Source: Pachysolen tannophilus NRRL Y-2460
Lineage: Eukaryota > Ascomycota > Pichiomycetes > Alaninales > Pachysolenaceae
Assembly: GCA_001661245.1 (NCBI GenBank)
Contig: KV454012.1
Span: 1,126,974 to 1,190,973, forward strand
Direction: 5' to 3'
DNA length: 64,000 nucleotides
In this document: in pieces, positions 49,954 through 59,538 of the stretch
Layout of the letters: every line of letters begins with the position of its first letter
Position numbering within the stretch: position 1 is the first letter of the stretch
Translations under genes and position numbers: made by a program
Notes under the pieces: model-generated
Databases searched by the model: none
The model's input: the letters and a program-made list of their open reading frames with translations, nothing else
What the model was told of the DNA's origin: nothing

Positions 49954-51459
49954 ATGTCTTTGATGGAGAAAGAAACAGGCGAAGTTTCAGTTAAACCTGT
50001 ACTTACAGATGAGATTTCAGGTAAAGAAGGTACAAACGGTTTATCTGAGGCACCTGTAGTGCACTTGAAGAAATGGAGATGGAAATCTCCAGAAGTTCAA
50101 ATGATGTGGTGTTCCTTTCTTGTTGCGTGTACAGCTGGGTTATATGTTGCAATCAATGGTCTTAGAAACAATGGTAAAATTAACAGTTCAACTTATACGC
50201 AAAACACTGATATTTCAACTGCAATAGGTAACGCTGTTTGGGTACTTTCTTCTTTGGTAGCAGGTGCAACGCTTAATTCTCTTGGCCCAAGATGGAGTAT
50301 GGCAATTGGAGCTTTAGGGTATCCAATGTATATTAGTGGATTTTGGTTTTATGGTTCAGTAGGAACAGAAGGTGCAAAATACTGGATCTTTTTGGTGAGT
50401 GGGTTAGGTGCTGGACTTTTATTTGGGTTTTTATGGGCAGTTCAAAATTATCTTGTCAATTGCTATGCTAAAGAGAATGAAAAGGGATTATATGTGGCTC
50501 TCAATTGGTCAATCATTAAATCTGGTGCCGTTGTAGGATCGCTTATTGGGCTTTGTCTTAGTACAAACCTGACTTCAAATTCCGAAGCAGCTCCTTGGTA
50601 TCTTTATTTGATCTTTATCTGTATCAATGTTGTTGCCATATTTGGGTCATTTTTTCTATGTGATCCAAGTGAAGTAAGAAGAAGTGATAATTCTAAAGTG
50701 GCTGTTTTCAAAAAACGTACCCTCAAAGAAGAACTTATAGTATTGAAGAATGCATTAATGGAAAGAAGAATTCAATTAATGATTTTACCATTATTTTGTG
50801 CAGAAGTAAGTTTGGCTCCATGTTCTTCTGCTAATGCCTTCATTTTCAATGTTAGAACAAAATCTCTTAATAATTTGTGCTACTGGATAGTACAAATACC
50901 TGGTGCTTTTATTCTTCACAAAATCTTGGACCGTAAAGGTGTTCCTAGAAAGACGAGAGCTTATTGGGGGTTATTATATATATATGTTTTCATAACTGCA
51001 ACTTTCCTCGGTTTTTACATAATGTACGGTGCCTGGGGAGGTGAACTGGCTTTTAGTAAAAGCTTATCATCCGACGAATATCCAGATATTGATTGGACTG
51101 AGAAAAGGTATGCTGGCCCATTTATCTGGTACCTATGTTGTGGTGTTAGTTTCGGACTGTTATTGAACTACAGATTATGGCTCATAGGGGCAATGAGCAA
51201 TGATCCTAAAGTTTTGGGAACCTATTCAGGATTAGTTCCAGCATTCCAACTGGCGGGTATTGCATTGGCATTTGGAATTGCTTCAACCACTATTTCCTAT
51301 ACAAGTATGTTTGCCATTTGGTGGGTTTTACTTATGGTTTCTCTTCCATGTATGTTTTTAGTCATAAAGTATTATGTCACTGATACTAATTACTTCAAAG
51401 AGGATGATGTCTACGTACCTGCTGAATATATAGAACAACTCAAGGTTAACGAAACTTGA
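49954..51459 (+). CDS. UNC93-like major facilitator transporter
   Basis: 501 residues with about 11-12 hydrophobic segments. A soluble ~45-residue N-terminus is followed by VQMMWCSFLVACTAGLYVA, and the loop GPRWSMAIGALGYPMY matches the family's conserved GPR-x-A/S-L-x-x-G-x-x-x-Y between TM2 and TM3. FLWAVQNYLVNCYAKENEKG resembles the UNC93 motif WA-x-Q-G-x-y-t-x-x-Y near TM4. The C-terminus is cytosolic and acidic. Fungal UNC93-like proteins are common in filamentous species and some CTG-clade yeasts; substrates are mostly unknown. It is paired head-to-head with the dioxygenase at 47805 and probably co-regulated through the GATA sites between them. The codon in PAFQ-CTG-AG would be Ser here. 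Family assignment is fairly sure, substrate unknown. Confidence 0.9.
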   Translation: MSLMEKETGEVSVKPVLTDEISGKEGTNGLSEAPVVHLKKWRWKSPEVQMMWCSFLVACTAGLYVAINGLRNNGKINSSTYTQNTDISTAIGNAVWVLSSLVAGATLNSLGPRWSMAIGALGYPMYISGFWFYGSVGTEGAKYWIFLVSGLGAGLLFGFLWAVQNYLVNCYAKENEKGLYVALNWSIIKSGAVVGSLIGLCLSTNLTSNSEAAPWYLYLIFICINVVAIFGSFFLCDPSEVRRSDNSKVAVFKKRTLKEELIVLKNALMERRIQLMILPLFCAEVSLAPCSSANAFIFNVRTKSLNNLCYWIVQIPGAFILHKILDRKGVPRKTRAYWGLLYIYVFITATFLGFYIMYGAWGGELAFSKSLSSDEYPDIDWTEKRYAGPFIWYLCCGVSFGLLLNYRLWLIGAMSNDPKVLGTYSGLVPAFQLAGIALAFGIASTTISYTSMFAIWWVLLMVSLPCMFLVIKYYVTDTNYFKEDDVYVPAEYIEQLKVNET

Positions 51460-51686
51460 AAATTGTTGCTATGCCTGTTATTATTATTACTACTATTACT
51501 ATTATTATTTTATATTATTATTTTTATTACTGTTATCGTTTTTTATTCAATTCTATATTTTATTTATATTCAATGTTTTTTTTTCTTTCAAAATAACTAT
51601 TCTAAATGTGACTGACTGACTGATCTATATCTTAAAAAGTAAGCAAAAAAACAAAAAAACGAACGAACTGAAGCTTGAGAATCTAA

Positions 51687-54659
51687 CTAAACACGAGTAT
51701 AAAATAAAACATATGCATTTACATTAACGACTTTTTCCTGAAAATCACAATTCTTGTAAACCTTTGTATCATCGAAGTAACACCATCCATTTACCATTCC
51801 ACTTTTATTTACTCTGGTCCCTTTATCGACATATGCTGTATAATGACCATTGATCAAGTTACCAAAATGATTGACTACTCCGTATAGTTTATAATCAAAT
51901 GGCGGATTCTGTCCTCTCTTAGGTAACTTTTCCAATAACTTCTTATCTCTTTCACTTTCCACTGAGGGCCAATATTTAGTTAATGACAAAAATTGAGTAT
52001 AATGAACGAATGAATTCAATTTTGAAATATAGTTTCCGAGTTTAAACCTTTTCAAAACAATAATCAAATTCTTTGGGAGTCTCGAAATTCTCAAGGTCTT
52101 TATTGTTTCTTGTTTTTTGTTACAATGTGGACAAAACCATTTGTCATCTCCTTTTAAGATTTCAGAACTACAAAATTCATCAAAGCATTTTTCCAAGGAG
52201 ATTCCTTCCGAAACTTTTGCACGAGGAATAGGTAGACTCAAAGTACTAAAAGAGTTATATGTGGTCGATGTCGAATTACAGACAGTACATTGCAATCTCG
52301 AAAGATACTGACCTTGAAACAAGTCAACAATGCTGCTGAAATTATTTTCTAGATATCGTTCCCACTCTATGGTTGACGCTAATCTTATCGACATCTTTTC
52401 ACGCAGTTCCTCTTCATTTTTGCCTAACTCAGGTAATCTTTCATGATTTCCGTTCTCATTTAGATCTTCATGAAGTGCATCCAATATGTAATTCAAAAAC
52501 TCAGAACAGTCTTGCTGCTCTAATGATTTAAAATTAGGGTTCACTGAACCTACAACGTGCTTAAATTGTTTTGGAATGATGTATTTGACACCTCTAGTCT
52601 CTGTTGTCGACTTTAGGTACATTGAATATACAACTTCATAAAAAGCTTTTGCAATGACCCCTTTAGAACCCAATTTATTATCAAAATTAATATGTTTTTC
52701 ATAATTGTCTAATAAGAAAAACTTAACCAAACTTTTTGAACCAATAAGACATTGCAATATACAGTTCATATAACAAGTATTTCCCAAATTAGAGATCCCA
52801 GTTATTATTTCCAAATTCCTTTCCTCAAATTCTTGGACAGATTGAATATTTTTGTTAGTGATAGAATCAGTTGGCTTAGCTGAAAAAGAATAACCTTGTT
52901 GTGGTTGTGATTGATTATTGAAATTGTTGCTTATCAAAACTGGAGAATTTTTTTTGATCGTAGATTGTGCAATCATATCTTTATCACTATTCCAATCATT
53001 ATTTGAAAATTTAGATGATGATGAAGACGGTACCAAAACTGAATGTGAACCATTCTTCCAAGAGGAATTCAAAAAATCTGTATAACTTTTATTGTAGATT
53101 TGGGAATTTTGCAGCAGAGCTTTTACTTTATCTGAAACGCTATTCCCATTTGTCGAGACCACTCTGGAAGGCGAGACTGATCGAGATTTATCGAGCACTT
53201 CCACCATACCACTTTTTGCAATAACTCCAATATTAGAAGCTATACCTCCGACACCGTATGTTGCTATCCAAGCCTTTAAACCGCCTTTTAGTAACACTGG
53301 ATCTTTTTGTAATGGCTTCCCTGAGTTTTTATTAATCAAAATATCAAACAAATTAAAAATTCCAGTTTTGTAATTGTTTTCAGTAACAGTTTCAGAATTC
53401 CAATCGTAAATCACAATCAATTCAAATAAATTTCGATTTTTGAATAACGTAATTTCATGCTCTGAAGAAGTGGCCATCGATAAGTTTTCAATATCAAGAC
53501 AAGAAAAACTCTGACTTACAGTCAGTGGATCAATATGCAACAATTGTGTGCTATTCGAAAAATAAATGTGCTTTTCATCAAATGCTGCTTTAGACCGATA
53601 GTCAATACACAACATAGATTTTGGATTCATGGAAACTAAATCGTTTAGCTCTTTAGGAAGTAGAGTAGAAAATGACGAGCTATCACCACCATTTCTTCTT
53701 TCAGATGGAAAATTATTCTTCACTATAGGAAAAAGCGATTGTGATGTTGGTGATAAACTTAATCTAGTAGTATTCAGATGCAAAAATGCCGGTTGTTGTT
53801 GATGTTGCTGTTGTTGTGGTGGTAATGGTGGTGATTTACTACCAATGAAATTATTAGCAGTAGGTAACGAACGACTGCTATTATTAAAACTTCTTGCGAC
53901 TGGGCTCCCACTACGTGGTATGGAAATAGCATTTGCGTTATTGTTATTGAAAGTAGGTAACAAAGATGACGCAGATGATGTAGACGAAGAAGAAGATTTT
54001 GGAGAAGGCAAGTGCGTATAGAACCCAGCCTTACTATCATTATTATGAATATTGTTATTGGGCGTAGCAGAAGAAAATGATAACGGACCTTTCAACTTCT
54101 GAAACCTCGATAACAACTTATCATTTTTATTTTTCAACTCAATATGGTCCATTATCTCTTGGAAATATATTTTATCATCCGACAAACATTCAACCAAATG
54201 TTTATATAACTTGTTTTCATTTTTGAAAATTTCAAAGTTATCGACCGAAGTCGGTAACAACTGTTCTATAATCATTTTGGAAACTGTATAGAACATATAT
54301 ATGGACTCAAAATCTACTTGATCTTCATCATTTTGTTGATTTTGATATATTCTTTCATTCTTTTGTACCAAGTATTCATCTATTAATTTCTTAAAATCGT
54401 TATAACTTTCTTGTGATTTAGTCAAGTAATATACTGATATATCAGAGAAAAGAGATTTCTCATCTTCATCGTTAGCGATGGATACAACAAGTTCATTAGC
54501 TAACGTGTTCAATTCTGAAATCGATTTAAGCTTTTTCTTAATAGTGGTATTAATGTTTGAGTCAAAATCATTACCTACTTTCTCCGTACTAATAATTTTA
54601 CTTTTATCGTGATCTATCATCGCTGTTATCCTCCCATTGTTGATCGAAGACAATGGCAT
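51687..54659 (-). CDS. DOA4: Deubiquitinase Doa4 (rhodanese + USP)
   Basis: 990 residues from ATG 54659 (926 in S. cerevisiae). Doa4 recycles ubiquitin from membrane cargo at late endosomes with ESCRT-III (Bro1/Snf7). A helical N-terminal domain (about 30-170) is followed by a Ser/Asn-rich linker and a rhodanese-like domain (about 335-475, MLCIDYRS; a Ser/Asp-rich loop lacks a catalytic Cys). The USP domain (about 640-990) has the Cys box GISNLGNTCYMNCILQ, a zinc-binding CTVC/CPHC pair, and the His box NLINGHYTAYV. The linker CTG codons should be read as Ser. S. cerevisiae has two ohnologues, DOA4 (beside DOS2) and UBP5 (beside DDI1); both contexts are represented here. Confidence 0.95.
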   Translation of the reverse strand: MPLSSINNGRITAMIDHDKSKIISTEKVGNDFDSNINTTIKKKLKSISELNTLANELVVSIANDEDEKSLFSDISVYYLTKSQESYNDFKKLIDEYLVQKNERIYQNQQNDEDQVDFESIYMFYTVSKMIIEQLLPTSVDNFEIFKNENKLYKHLVECLSDDKIYFQEIMDHIELKNKNDKLLSRFQKLKGPLSFSSATPNNNIHNNDSKAGFYTHLPSPKSSSSSTSSASSLLPTFNNNNANAISIPRSGSPVARSFNNSSRSLPTANNFIGSKSPPLPPQQQQHQQQPAFLHLNTTRLSLSPTSQSLFPIVKNNFPSERRNGGDSSSFSTLLPKELNDLVSMNPKSMLCIDYRSKAAFDEKHIYFSNSTQLLHIDPLTVSQSFSCLDIENLSMATSSEHEITLFKNRNLFELIVIYDWNSETVTENNYKTGIFNLFDILINKNSGKPLQKDPVLLKGGLKAWIATYGVGGIASNIGVIAKSGMVEVLDKSRSVSPSRVVSTNGNSVSDKVKALLQNSQIYNKSYTDFLNSSWKNGSHSVLVPSSSSSKFSNNDWNSDKDMIAQSTIKKNSPVLISNNFNNQSQPQQGYSFSAKPTDSITNKNIQSVQEFEERNLEIITGISNLGNTCYMNCILQCLIGSKSLVKFFLLDNYEKHINFDNKLGSKGVIAKAFYEVVYSMYLKSTTETRGVKYIIPKQFKHVVGSVNPNFKSLEQQDCSEFLNYILDALHEDLNENGNHERLPELGKNEEELREKMSIRLASTIEWERYLENNFSSIVDLFQGQYLSRLQCTVCNSTSTTYNSFSTLSLPIPRAKVSEGISLEKCFDEFCSSEILKGDDKWFCPHCNKKQETIKTLRISRLPKNLIIVLKRFKLGNYISKLNSFVHYTQFLSLTKYWPSVESERDKKLLEKLPKRGQNPPFDYKLYGVVNHFGNLINGHYTAYVDKGTRVNKSGMVNGWCYFDDTKVYKNCDFQEKVVNVNAYVLFYTRV

Positions 54660-54940
54660 CACCAGCTGCTCTATATCTATAGCTTCTATTATATATATAT
54701 AAGTATTTGTAAATTAATAAAGAAACAACAATATATTATATGAGTTGTACATTTCTCTCTACACAAACAAAAAATAAAAAAAAAAAAAAGAAAAAAGATA
54801 AGATAAATAAATACAATACAAAGACCAGATTTATGATTTATGATTTATGATATTTGAAAATTATTTAAAAATTATTTGAAAATTAATTAATTAATTGATA
54901 TCTAACTAAGATATGTATTTACAACTATTAAAGGTCTCAC

Positions 54941-56626
54941 CTAGTACATCAGCTTCTTACAATCTTCTCGAGTACATGCTAGTACATCTTTTAAGTTCCA
55001 TCTTGGTTTAATTCCTTTTAAATAATCACCTTTATTTTTTTCACCACCACCAATACCAGTACTAAATTTTAAGAATAATCTACTACCAACTTCATCTGTA
55101 CATTTTAAGACGTAGTCCAAATCATCTTTAGTCAATGCTGCAGATACACAGAACCGTACTCTTGAAGAAGTTAATGGAGTTGCTGGGTATCCAACAACGA
55201 CAACAGCAACTTTTAATGCATACATCATTCTACTAAAAGCCGGCATATTTGGTGGTATATATAACAATAATGGGATAACAGGAGAATCATCTGCTCCATA
55301 TATGATAAAACCCAATCTTTTTAAACCAAGTCTTAAATATCTTGAATTGAAAGCAATTCTTTGAAGTCTTTCTTTACCTTCATTACCATTCAATTGTCCA
55401 TCAATTATTTTTAAAGAAGTTATAATTTGTTGCAAAACTGGAGGTGCAACTGATTCACCATGTGTATTTGTTGAAATATCTATTCTTAATCTAGCAATTA
55501 TATCTTTATTTGCAGCAACATAACCACCTGTTGCTCCAAAAGATTTTGTAAAAGTACCCATTAAAAGATCAACATTAGATGGATCAACATTAAAATAATC
55601 ACAAACACCTTTACCATTTGGACCCATAGCACCAATAGAATGAGCTTCATCAACAAATAAATAAAATTTATATTTTTTACGTAATTCCACCAATTTAGGT
55701 AAATTACATAAATTTCCTTCCATAGAATAAAGACCTTCTACTGCAACTATTATTTTTGACCAAGGTCTATGACTTCTTGGTTGACCATTAGAAATTTCTT
55801 TTCTTAATAATTTTTCTAATGCTTTCATATCATTATGAGGAAAAATTTTAACAACTGTTCCTGATAATCTAACACCAAATCTAATTGATGCATGATTTAA
55901 TTCATCAGAAATAATAAGACATTTTTTATTTACTAATGAAGTAAATAAATTTGCATTTGTAGAAAATCCCATTGAAAAAATAACACTATCTTCTTTACCA
56001 ACAAATTCTGCAACAACTTTTTCACATTTTAAATGTAAATCTGTTGTACCACATATTGTTCTTGGACCACCAGCAGTTGAACCATATTGTAATAAAGCTT
56101 TTGTTGAATTATCTGTACAAATACCACTTGATTGTCCAAACCCTAAATAATTATATGATGATAAATTAAGACATTCATCAACAGTACCATTATATTTATA
56201 TGTATAATTATAATCTAAAGATTCTCTATGGAAACATCTAATAAATCTACCTGGAGCACCACAAATTGGTCTTGCAAAACAATCATCTAATCTCATTTTT
56301 AATCTTCTAGTATAAAAACTTTCAAAACTTGAATACCATGGAGCAAATCCATTATTTTCAACCAATTCTTTAAAATATTTTCTTTGAAATTTTTTACCAA
56401 AAAAATCTCTAACATGTCCAATTATTATTAAAATTAAATAATTTAAATAAGTAATTATAAGTATATAATATGGCGGCTCATCATCAAAAGTATCCAACAG
56501 AACATCCGGACCATATTTAGCAACACATAAATCTTTTGGAGATGAAAGTTTACCAAACTCTTTTTCCGCTTTTTCTTCTTTAGAATAATTTTTTATAGGA
56601 GCACTAGGAATAGCAGATGAAAACAT
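54941..56626 (-). CDS. LCB2: Serine palmitoyltransferase subunit Lcb2
   Basis: 561 residues, same length as S. cerevisiae Lcb2. With Lcb1 it condenses serine and palmitoyl-CoA, the first step of sphingolipid synthesis, in the ER. One N-terminal membrane segment (about 52-72, YYILIITYLNYLILIIIGHV) precedes the alpha-oxoamine synthase domain: LNLSSYNYLGFG, FVDEAHSIGAMG, and the PLP-binding Lys361 in GTFTKSFGATGG. No internal anomaly is seen. The ~580-bp region upstream contains an unusual GC-rich islet. S. cerevisiae LCB2 (YDR062W) is a few genes from OCA6-DOS2-DOA4. Confidence 0.98.
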   Translation of the reverse strand: MFSSAIPSAPIKNYSKEEKAEKEFGKLSSPKDLCVAKYGPDVLLDTFDDEPPYYILIITYLNYLILIIIGHVRDFFGKKFQRKYFKELVENNGFAPWYSSFESFYTRRLKMRLDDCFARPICGAPGRFIRCFHRESLDYNYTYKYNGTVDECLNLSSYNYLGFGQSSGICTDNSTKALLQYGSTAGGPRTICGTTDLHLKCEKVVAEFVGKEDSVIFSMGFSTNANLFTSLVNKKCLIISDELNHASIRFGVRLSGTVVKIFPHNDMKALEKLLRKEISNGQPRSHRPWSKIIVAVEGLYSMEGNLCNLPKLVELRKKYKFYLFVDEAHSIGAMGPNGKGVCDYFNVDPSNVDLLMGTFTKSFGATGGYVAANKDIIARLRIDISTNTHGESVAPPVLQQIITSLKIIDGQLNGNEGKERLQRIAFNSRYLRLGLKRLGFIIYGADDSPVIPLLLYIPPNMPAFSRMMYALKVAVVVVGYPATPLTSSRVRFCVSAALTKDDLDYVLKCTDEVGSRLFLKFSTGIGGGEKNKGDYLKGIKPRWNLKDVLACTREDCKKLMY

Positions 56627-56703
56627 TTATACCCAATAAAACCAGAAAATAAAGAAGATTAAAGTAAAGAAGAAAAAAAAAAAAATTAAAAATTAAAACA
56701 AAA

Positions 56704-56734
<31 letters not shown>

Positions 56735-56846
56735 TTCACAACAATAAGCGCTTCAACTTGAAAAATCTATTAAACTAAAGAATGGATTAAATCAATATAT
56801 CAACTATAAACAAAATCTTATTCATATATTATTTTTAATAGTATTA

Positions 56847-56879
<33 letters not shown>

Positions 56880-57209
56880 GTAATTGGAAAGGTGTTTTGG
56901 CCTTGATTCCGAGGACGTGTTTCGAAGCCTTTTAAGTAACAAAAAAAAAAAATTAAAAAACAAGGTCGTGTTCTAATTCCCACGCGTACGGTCAACGAGG
57001 CCTCAAAAAAAAAAAACAACAGCCAAGAAAGGCCCGCCCATGACCGTCCGCAGGGTGCAGGCAGCTGGCCGCAGCAGCCCAAGACTGCTTTCCGAAAGCC
57101 GAAAGCCGAAAGTCGTGCTTGGCAGTGGCAGTGGCGGGCCCCGGGGAGCAACAGCTACTGCCGCCGCCCGCCGCCGCCCGCTAACAATAATGGAATAAAA
57201 AAAGTATTA
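56627..57209. other. LCB2 upstream region with GC-rich islet
   Basis: 583 bp. Nearest LCB2 is AT-rich sequence with an A28 run (56707-56734) and an (ATT)n tract (about 56843-56879). Beyond about 56890 the composition changes abruptly to GC-rich up to the SPP381 stop. An MCB-type ACGCGT occurs at 56982-56987. No gene is supported. Confidence 0.6.
56890..57185. other. GC-rich islet with nested short repeats
   Basis: About 300 bp, markedly GC-rich, especially 57025-57181. It contains CCGAAAG three times in tandem (about 57092-57112), GGCAGT tandem then GGC (57121-57135), the near-palindrome GGGCCCCGGGG (57136-57146, shared exactly with 46945-46955), and the 10-mer CCGCCGCCCG twice (57161-57180). 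It is interrupted by A-runs. A 109-codon minus-strand frame crosses it but has no ATG-supported, family-like product. Origin unknown. Confidence 0.7.
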
Positions 57210-57944
57210 TCAAGTTTTTCTCTTCTTTGATTCACTTAAGTTATCATATTCTTGTTTTCTCTTGTATAATTCTTCTAATTCTGTTTCTCTATTAATTAAA
57301 CGATTTTTTTCTCTTTGTAATCTCATTAATTCTCTTTTTTTCCATAAATTGTATTCTTCTTCTGGGTTTAAATCATCTGTGTCATCAATATCCTCTAAGT
57401 ACTCTTTATCTTCTAAATTTTGCTGTTGTTGATGTAAAAATTGTTGATTTATAGTTTCTGTAATATTATGTTGAAGTTTTTGTAAAGTAATTTCCTTTTT
57501 CCTATCTGCATCTACTTCCAGTGACAGTATATTCTTTAGCAGTATATTCTGCCTTTCTTTTTTCGAAACGAAAACTGGCTTGATTAGTTTCAAATCTTGA
57601 TCAGAATCTGATTCATCTTCCTCACCACTACTGTTTTCTTCACTACTACTATTTTCCTCACTACTACTTGTATCTTGTTTCTCTTCAAGCTCATCCTTAA
57701 TCGGCTCTTGTTCCAGCAGCACTTGTTCCAGCAGCACTTGTTCCAGCAATCCACCTACAGGCTGTGTATCTATTTTCTTTATAATCAATTTCTTTTCATC
57801 TCTTCCATGATCGAATTCTTTTTCTACGAGTTCTTCCTCTTCAAATTCTTCTTCTTCATTTTCTTCTTCAGAACTTTCTAAATCTTTATCATCTTCTTCT
57901 TGATTTTTACTAGCAAAATACCGAGTCTTGATCTGTCTTGACAT
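57210..57944 (-). CDS. SPP381: Spp381/MFAP1-like tri-snRNP protein
   Basis: 244 residues from ATG 57944 (MSRQIKTRYF); the open stretch upstream is a poly-Phe artefact of an A-run. Long acidic Glu/Ser runs (EEENEEEEFEEEE; three SSEEN-like units near 97-111) precede the MFAP1-type core: PVFVSKKERQNIL near 127-139 and the family motif EEYNLWKKRELMRLQREKN near 200-218. Spp381 is a U4/U6.U5 tri-snRNP component working with Prp38 in spliceosome activation. The 9-bp repeat LLEQV/LLEQ near 65-80 (CCAGCAGCACTTGTT tandem at 57711-57745) is probably neutral. The length (291 in S. cerevisiae) is compatible. The assignment rests on the C-terminal motif. Confidence 0.83.
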   Translation of the reverse strand: MSRQIKTRYFASKNQEEDDKDLESSEEENEEEEFEEEELVEKEFDHGRDEKKLIIKKIDTQPVGGLLEQVLLEQVLLEQEPIKDELEEKQDTSSSEENSSSEENSSGEEDESDSDQDLKLIKPVFVSKKERQNILLKNILSLEVDADRKKEITLQKLQHNITETINQQFLHQQQQNLEDKEYLEDIDDTDDLNPEEEYNLWKKRELMRLQREKNRLINRETELEELYKRKQEYDNLSESKKRKT

Positions 57945-58276
57945 CACAAAAAACAAAAAAAAAAAATTATCCTCTTCTTCTTCTTCACCTCTCAACACTA
58001 TCAAGCATCCTCTCTTTACCTTTAGAATACATCTATCAATAATTTCAATCTAATCATCTATCGTTGCTGGTTTTAAATTGATCTGAGAAAGAAAATTGTG
58101 GTCGTGCGCTAAAACACCAAAAAGTTTGCTCATCGGAAAAAATAAAAAGAAAAAAAAAAAAAATAAAAAAAAATTTTTCACTTTAATAATAATACTAAAG
58201 ATATAATTTAAATAGTTGTAATTATTTGATTAAAAGATCAGTGAAGAAATATTAGAGATTTTTTTTTTTAAAGAGA
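57945..58276. promoter_or_regulatory. BRX1 promoter with PAC and RRPE elements
   Basis: 332 bp between the divergent SPP381-like and BRX1 starts. A PAC core (GCTCATCG, i.e. CGATGAGC on minus) at 58128-58135 and an RRPE (AAAATTTTTCA) at 58170-58180 lie 35 bp apart. This PAC-RRPE pair is the classic Ribi-regulon signature, matching BRX1's role. TOR/nutrient control through Dot6/Tod6 and Stb3-type factors is therefore likely. Confidence 0.8.
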
Positions 58277-59164
58277 ATGTCAGCTATATATAAGGCTCTT
58301 GCCGGGAGATTTAATGGGAATGGAGATTCATCGAAGAAGGAGAAGAAACATATAAATAGACAGAGGGTGCTACTTATTTCTTCTAGAGGAATAACTTATA
58401 GGCATCGTCATCTTATAAATGATTTATATTCATTATTACCACATTCAAGAAAGGAACCAAAATTAGATACTAAAAAAAGCTTATATGAGTTAAATGAGAT
58501 TGCTGAATTATACAACTGTAATAATATTATGTATTTTGAATCAAGGAAACATATGGATTTATATTTATGGTTATCAAAACCACCAAATGGTCCAACTTTA
58601 AAATTTCATTTACAAAATATACATACTACAGATGAATTAAATTTTACTGGGAATTGTCTTAAAGGTTCAAGACCAATATTATCATTTGATCAAAGTTTTG
58701 AAGATGAAGAACATTTAAAATTAGTTAAAGAAATGTTTATTCATTCATTTGGTGTTCCACCAAGAGCAAGAAAATCTAAACCTTTTATTGATCATGTAAT
58801 GTCATTTTCAATATTAGATGGGAAAATTTGGTGTAGAAATTATCAAATAAATGAAACTTTAGAATTAAAAGAAAATGAAGATGGTATTAAGACAACAGAT
58901 GAATTAAAAGAATTATCTTTAGTTGAAATTGGTCCAAGATTAGTATTAACTTTAATTACTATATTAGAAGGTTCATTTGGTGGACCAAAAATTTATGAAA
59001 ATAAAGAATATGTTTCACCAAATTTTGTTAGAGCTCAACAAAAACAAGCTGCTGCTGCAGAAGCAAGAAAAAGAGCAGATGAATCATTGAAAAGAAAAAT
59101 TAAAATTAGAGAAAATGTAATCACAGCAGATCCATTAGATAATGCTTTATTATTCCAAGATTGA
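58277..59164 (+). CDS. BRX1: Ribosome biogenesis protein Brx1
   Basis: 295 residues (291 in S. cerevisiae), ATG start. It has a Brix-domain (about 28-245): RVLLISSRGITYRHRHLINDL begins it, the NNIMYFESRKHMDLYLWLSK segment follows, and the C-terminal part has LVEIGPRLVLTLITILEGSFGG. Brx1 with Ebp2 acts early in 60S subunit assembly in the nucleolus. The C-terminal basic tail (AEARKRADESLKRKIKIREN) is helical. PAC and RRPE elements are upstream. It is convergent with ATP19, as in S. cerevisiae (YOL077C/YOL077W-A). Confidence 0.97.
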   Translation: MSAIYKALAGRFNGNGDSSKKEKKHINRQRVLLISSRGITYRHRHLINDLYSLLPHSRKEPKLDTKKSLYELNEIAELYNCNNIMYFESRKHMDLYLWLSKPPNGPTLKFHLQNIHTTDELNFTGNCLKGSRPILSFDQSFEDEEHLKLVKEMFIHSFGVPPRARKSKPFIDHVMSFSILDGKIWCRNYQINETLELKENEDGIKTTDELKELSLVEIGPRLVLTLITILEGSFGGPKIYENKEYVSPNFVRAQQKQAAAAEARKRADESLKRKIKIRENVITADPLDNALLFQD

Positions 59165-59538
59165 ATGAAAAATTTCAAATTTTGTTTTTTAAATACGAAT
59201 ATTGAAATCATTCTATTTATAATTTTATATATAAATAAGTGAATATATATATATATATATATATATTTATTTTAGTTTTTTTTTTTTTTTTTTTCTTTCT
59301 TTAAAAAAACAAAAATACAACTAATTCTAATCTAAAATTCATCAAATAATAATATGATTTTCATTTCCTTTCTGACTTTTCCAAAAGAATATTAAAGTAC
59401 AAAAGTTGAAACTTCTTTTTTTTTTTCTTTCTTTCTTTTTTTTATATGTATATCTTCTCTCCTTTTTCTCTTTTCATGTAACCATCCTCTGGTATAAATC
59501 AATTCATTTATTCAGTCATATCGGTTTTAAATTTTAAT
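59165..59538. other. Convergent 3' spacer of BRX1 and ATP19
   Basis: 374 bp with a (TA)n tract (about 59246-59266), T-runs and pyrimidine repeats. No gene seen. Confidence 0.6.

Noticed and set aside
56822-57151. 109-codon minus-strand frame across the GC-rich islet
   Set aside because: No family resemblance; the composition is dictated by GC repeats, A-runs and the (ATT)n tract that yields poly-Ile.
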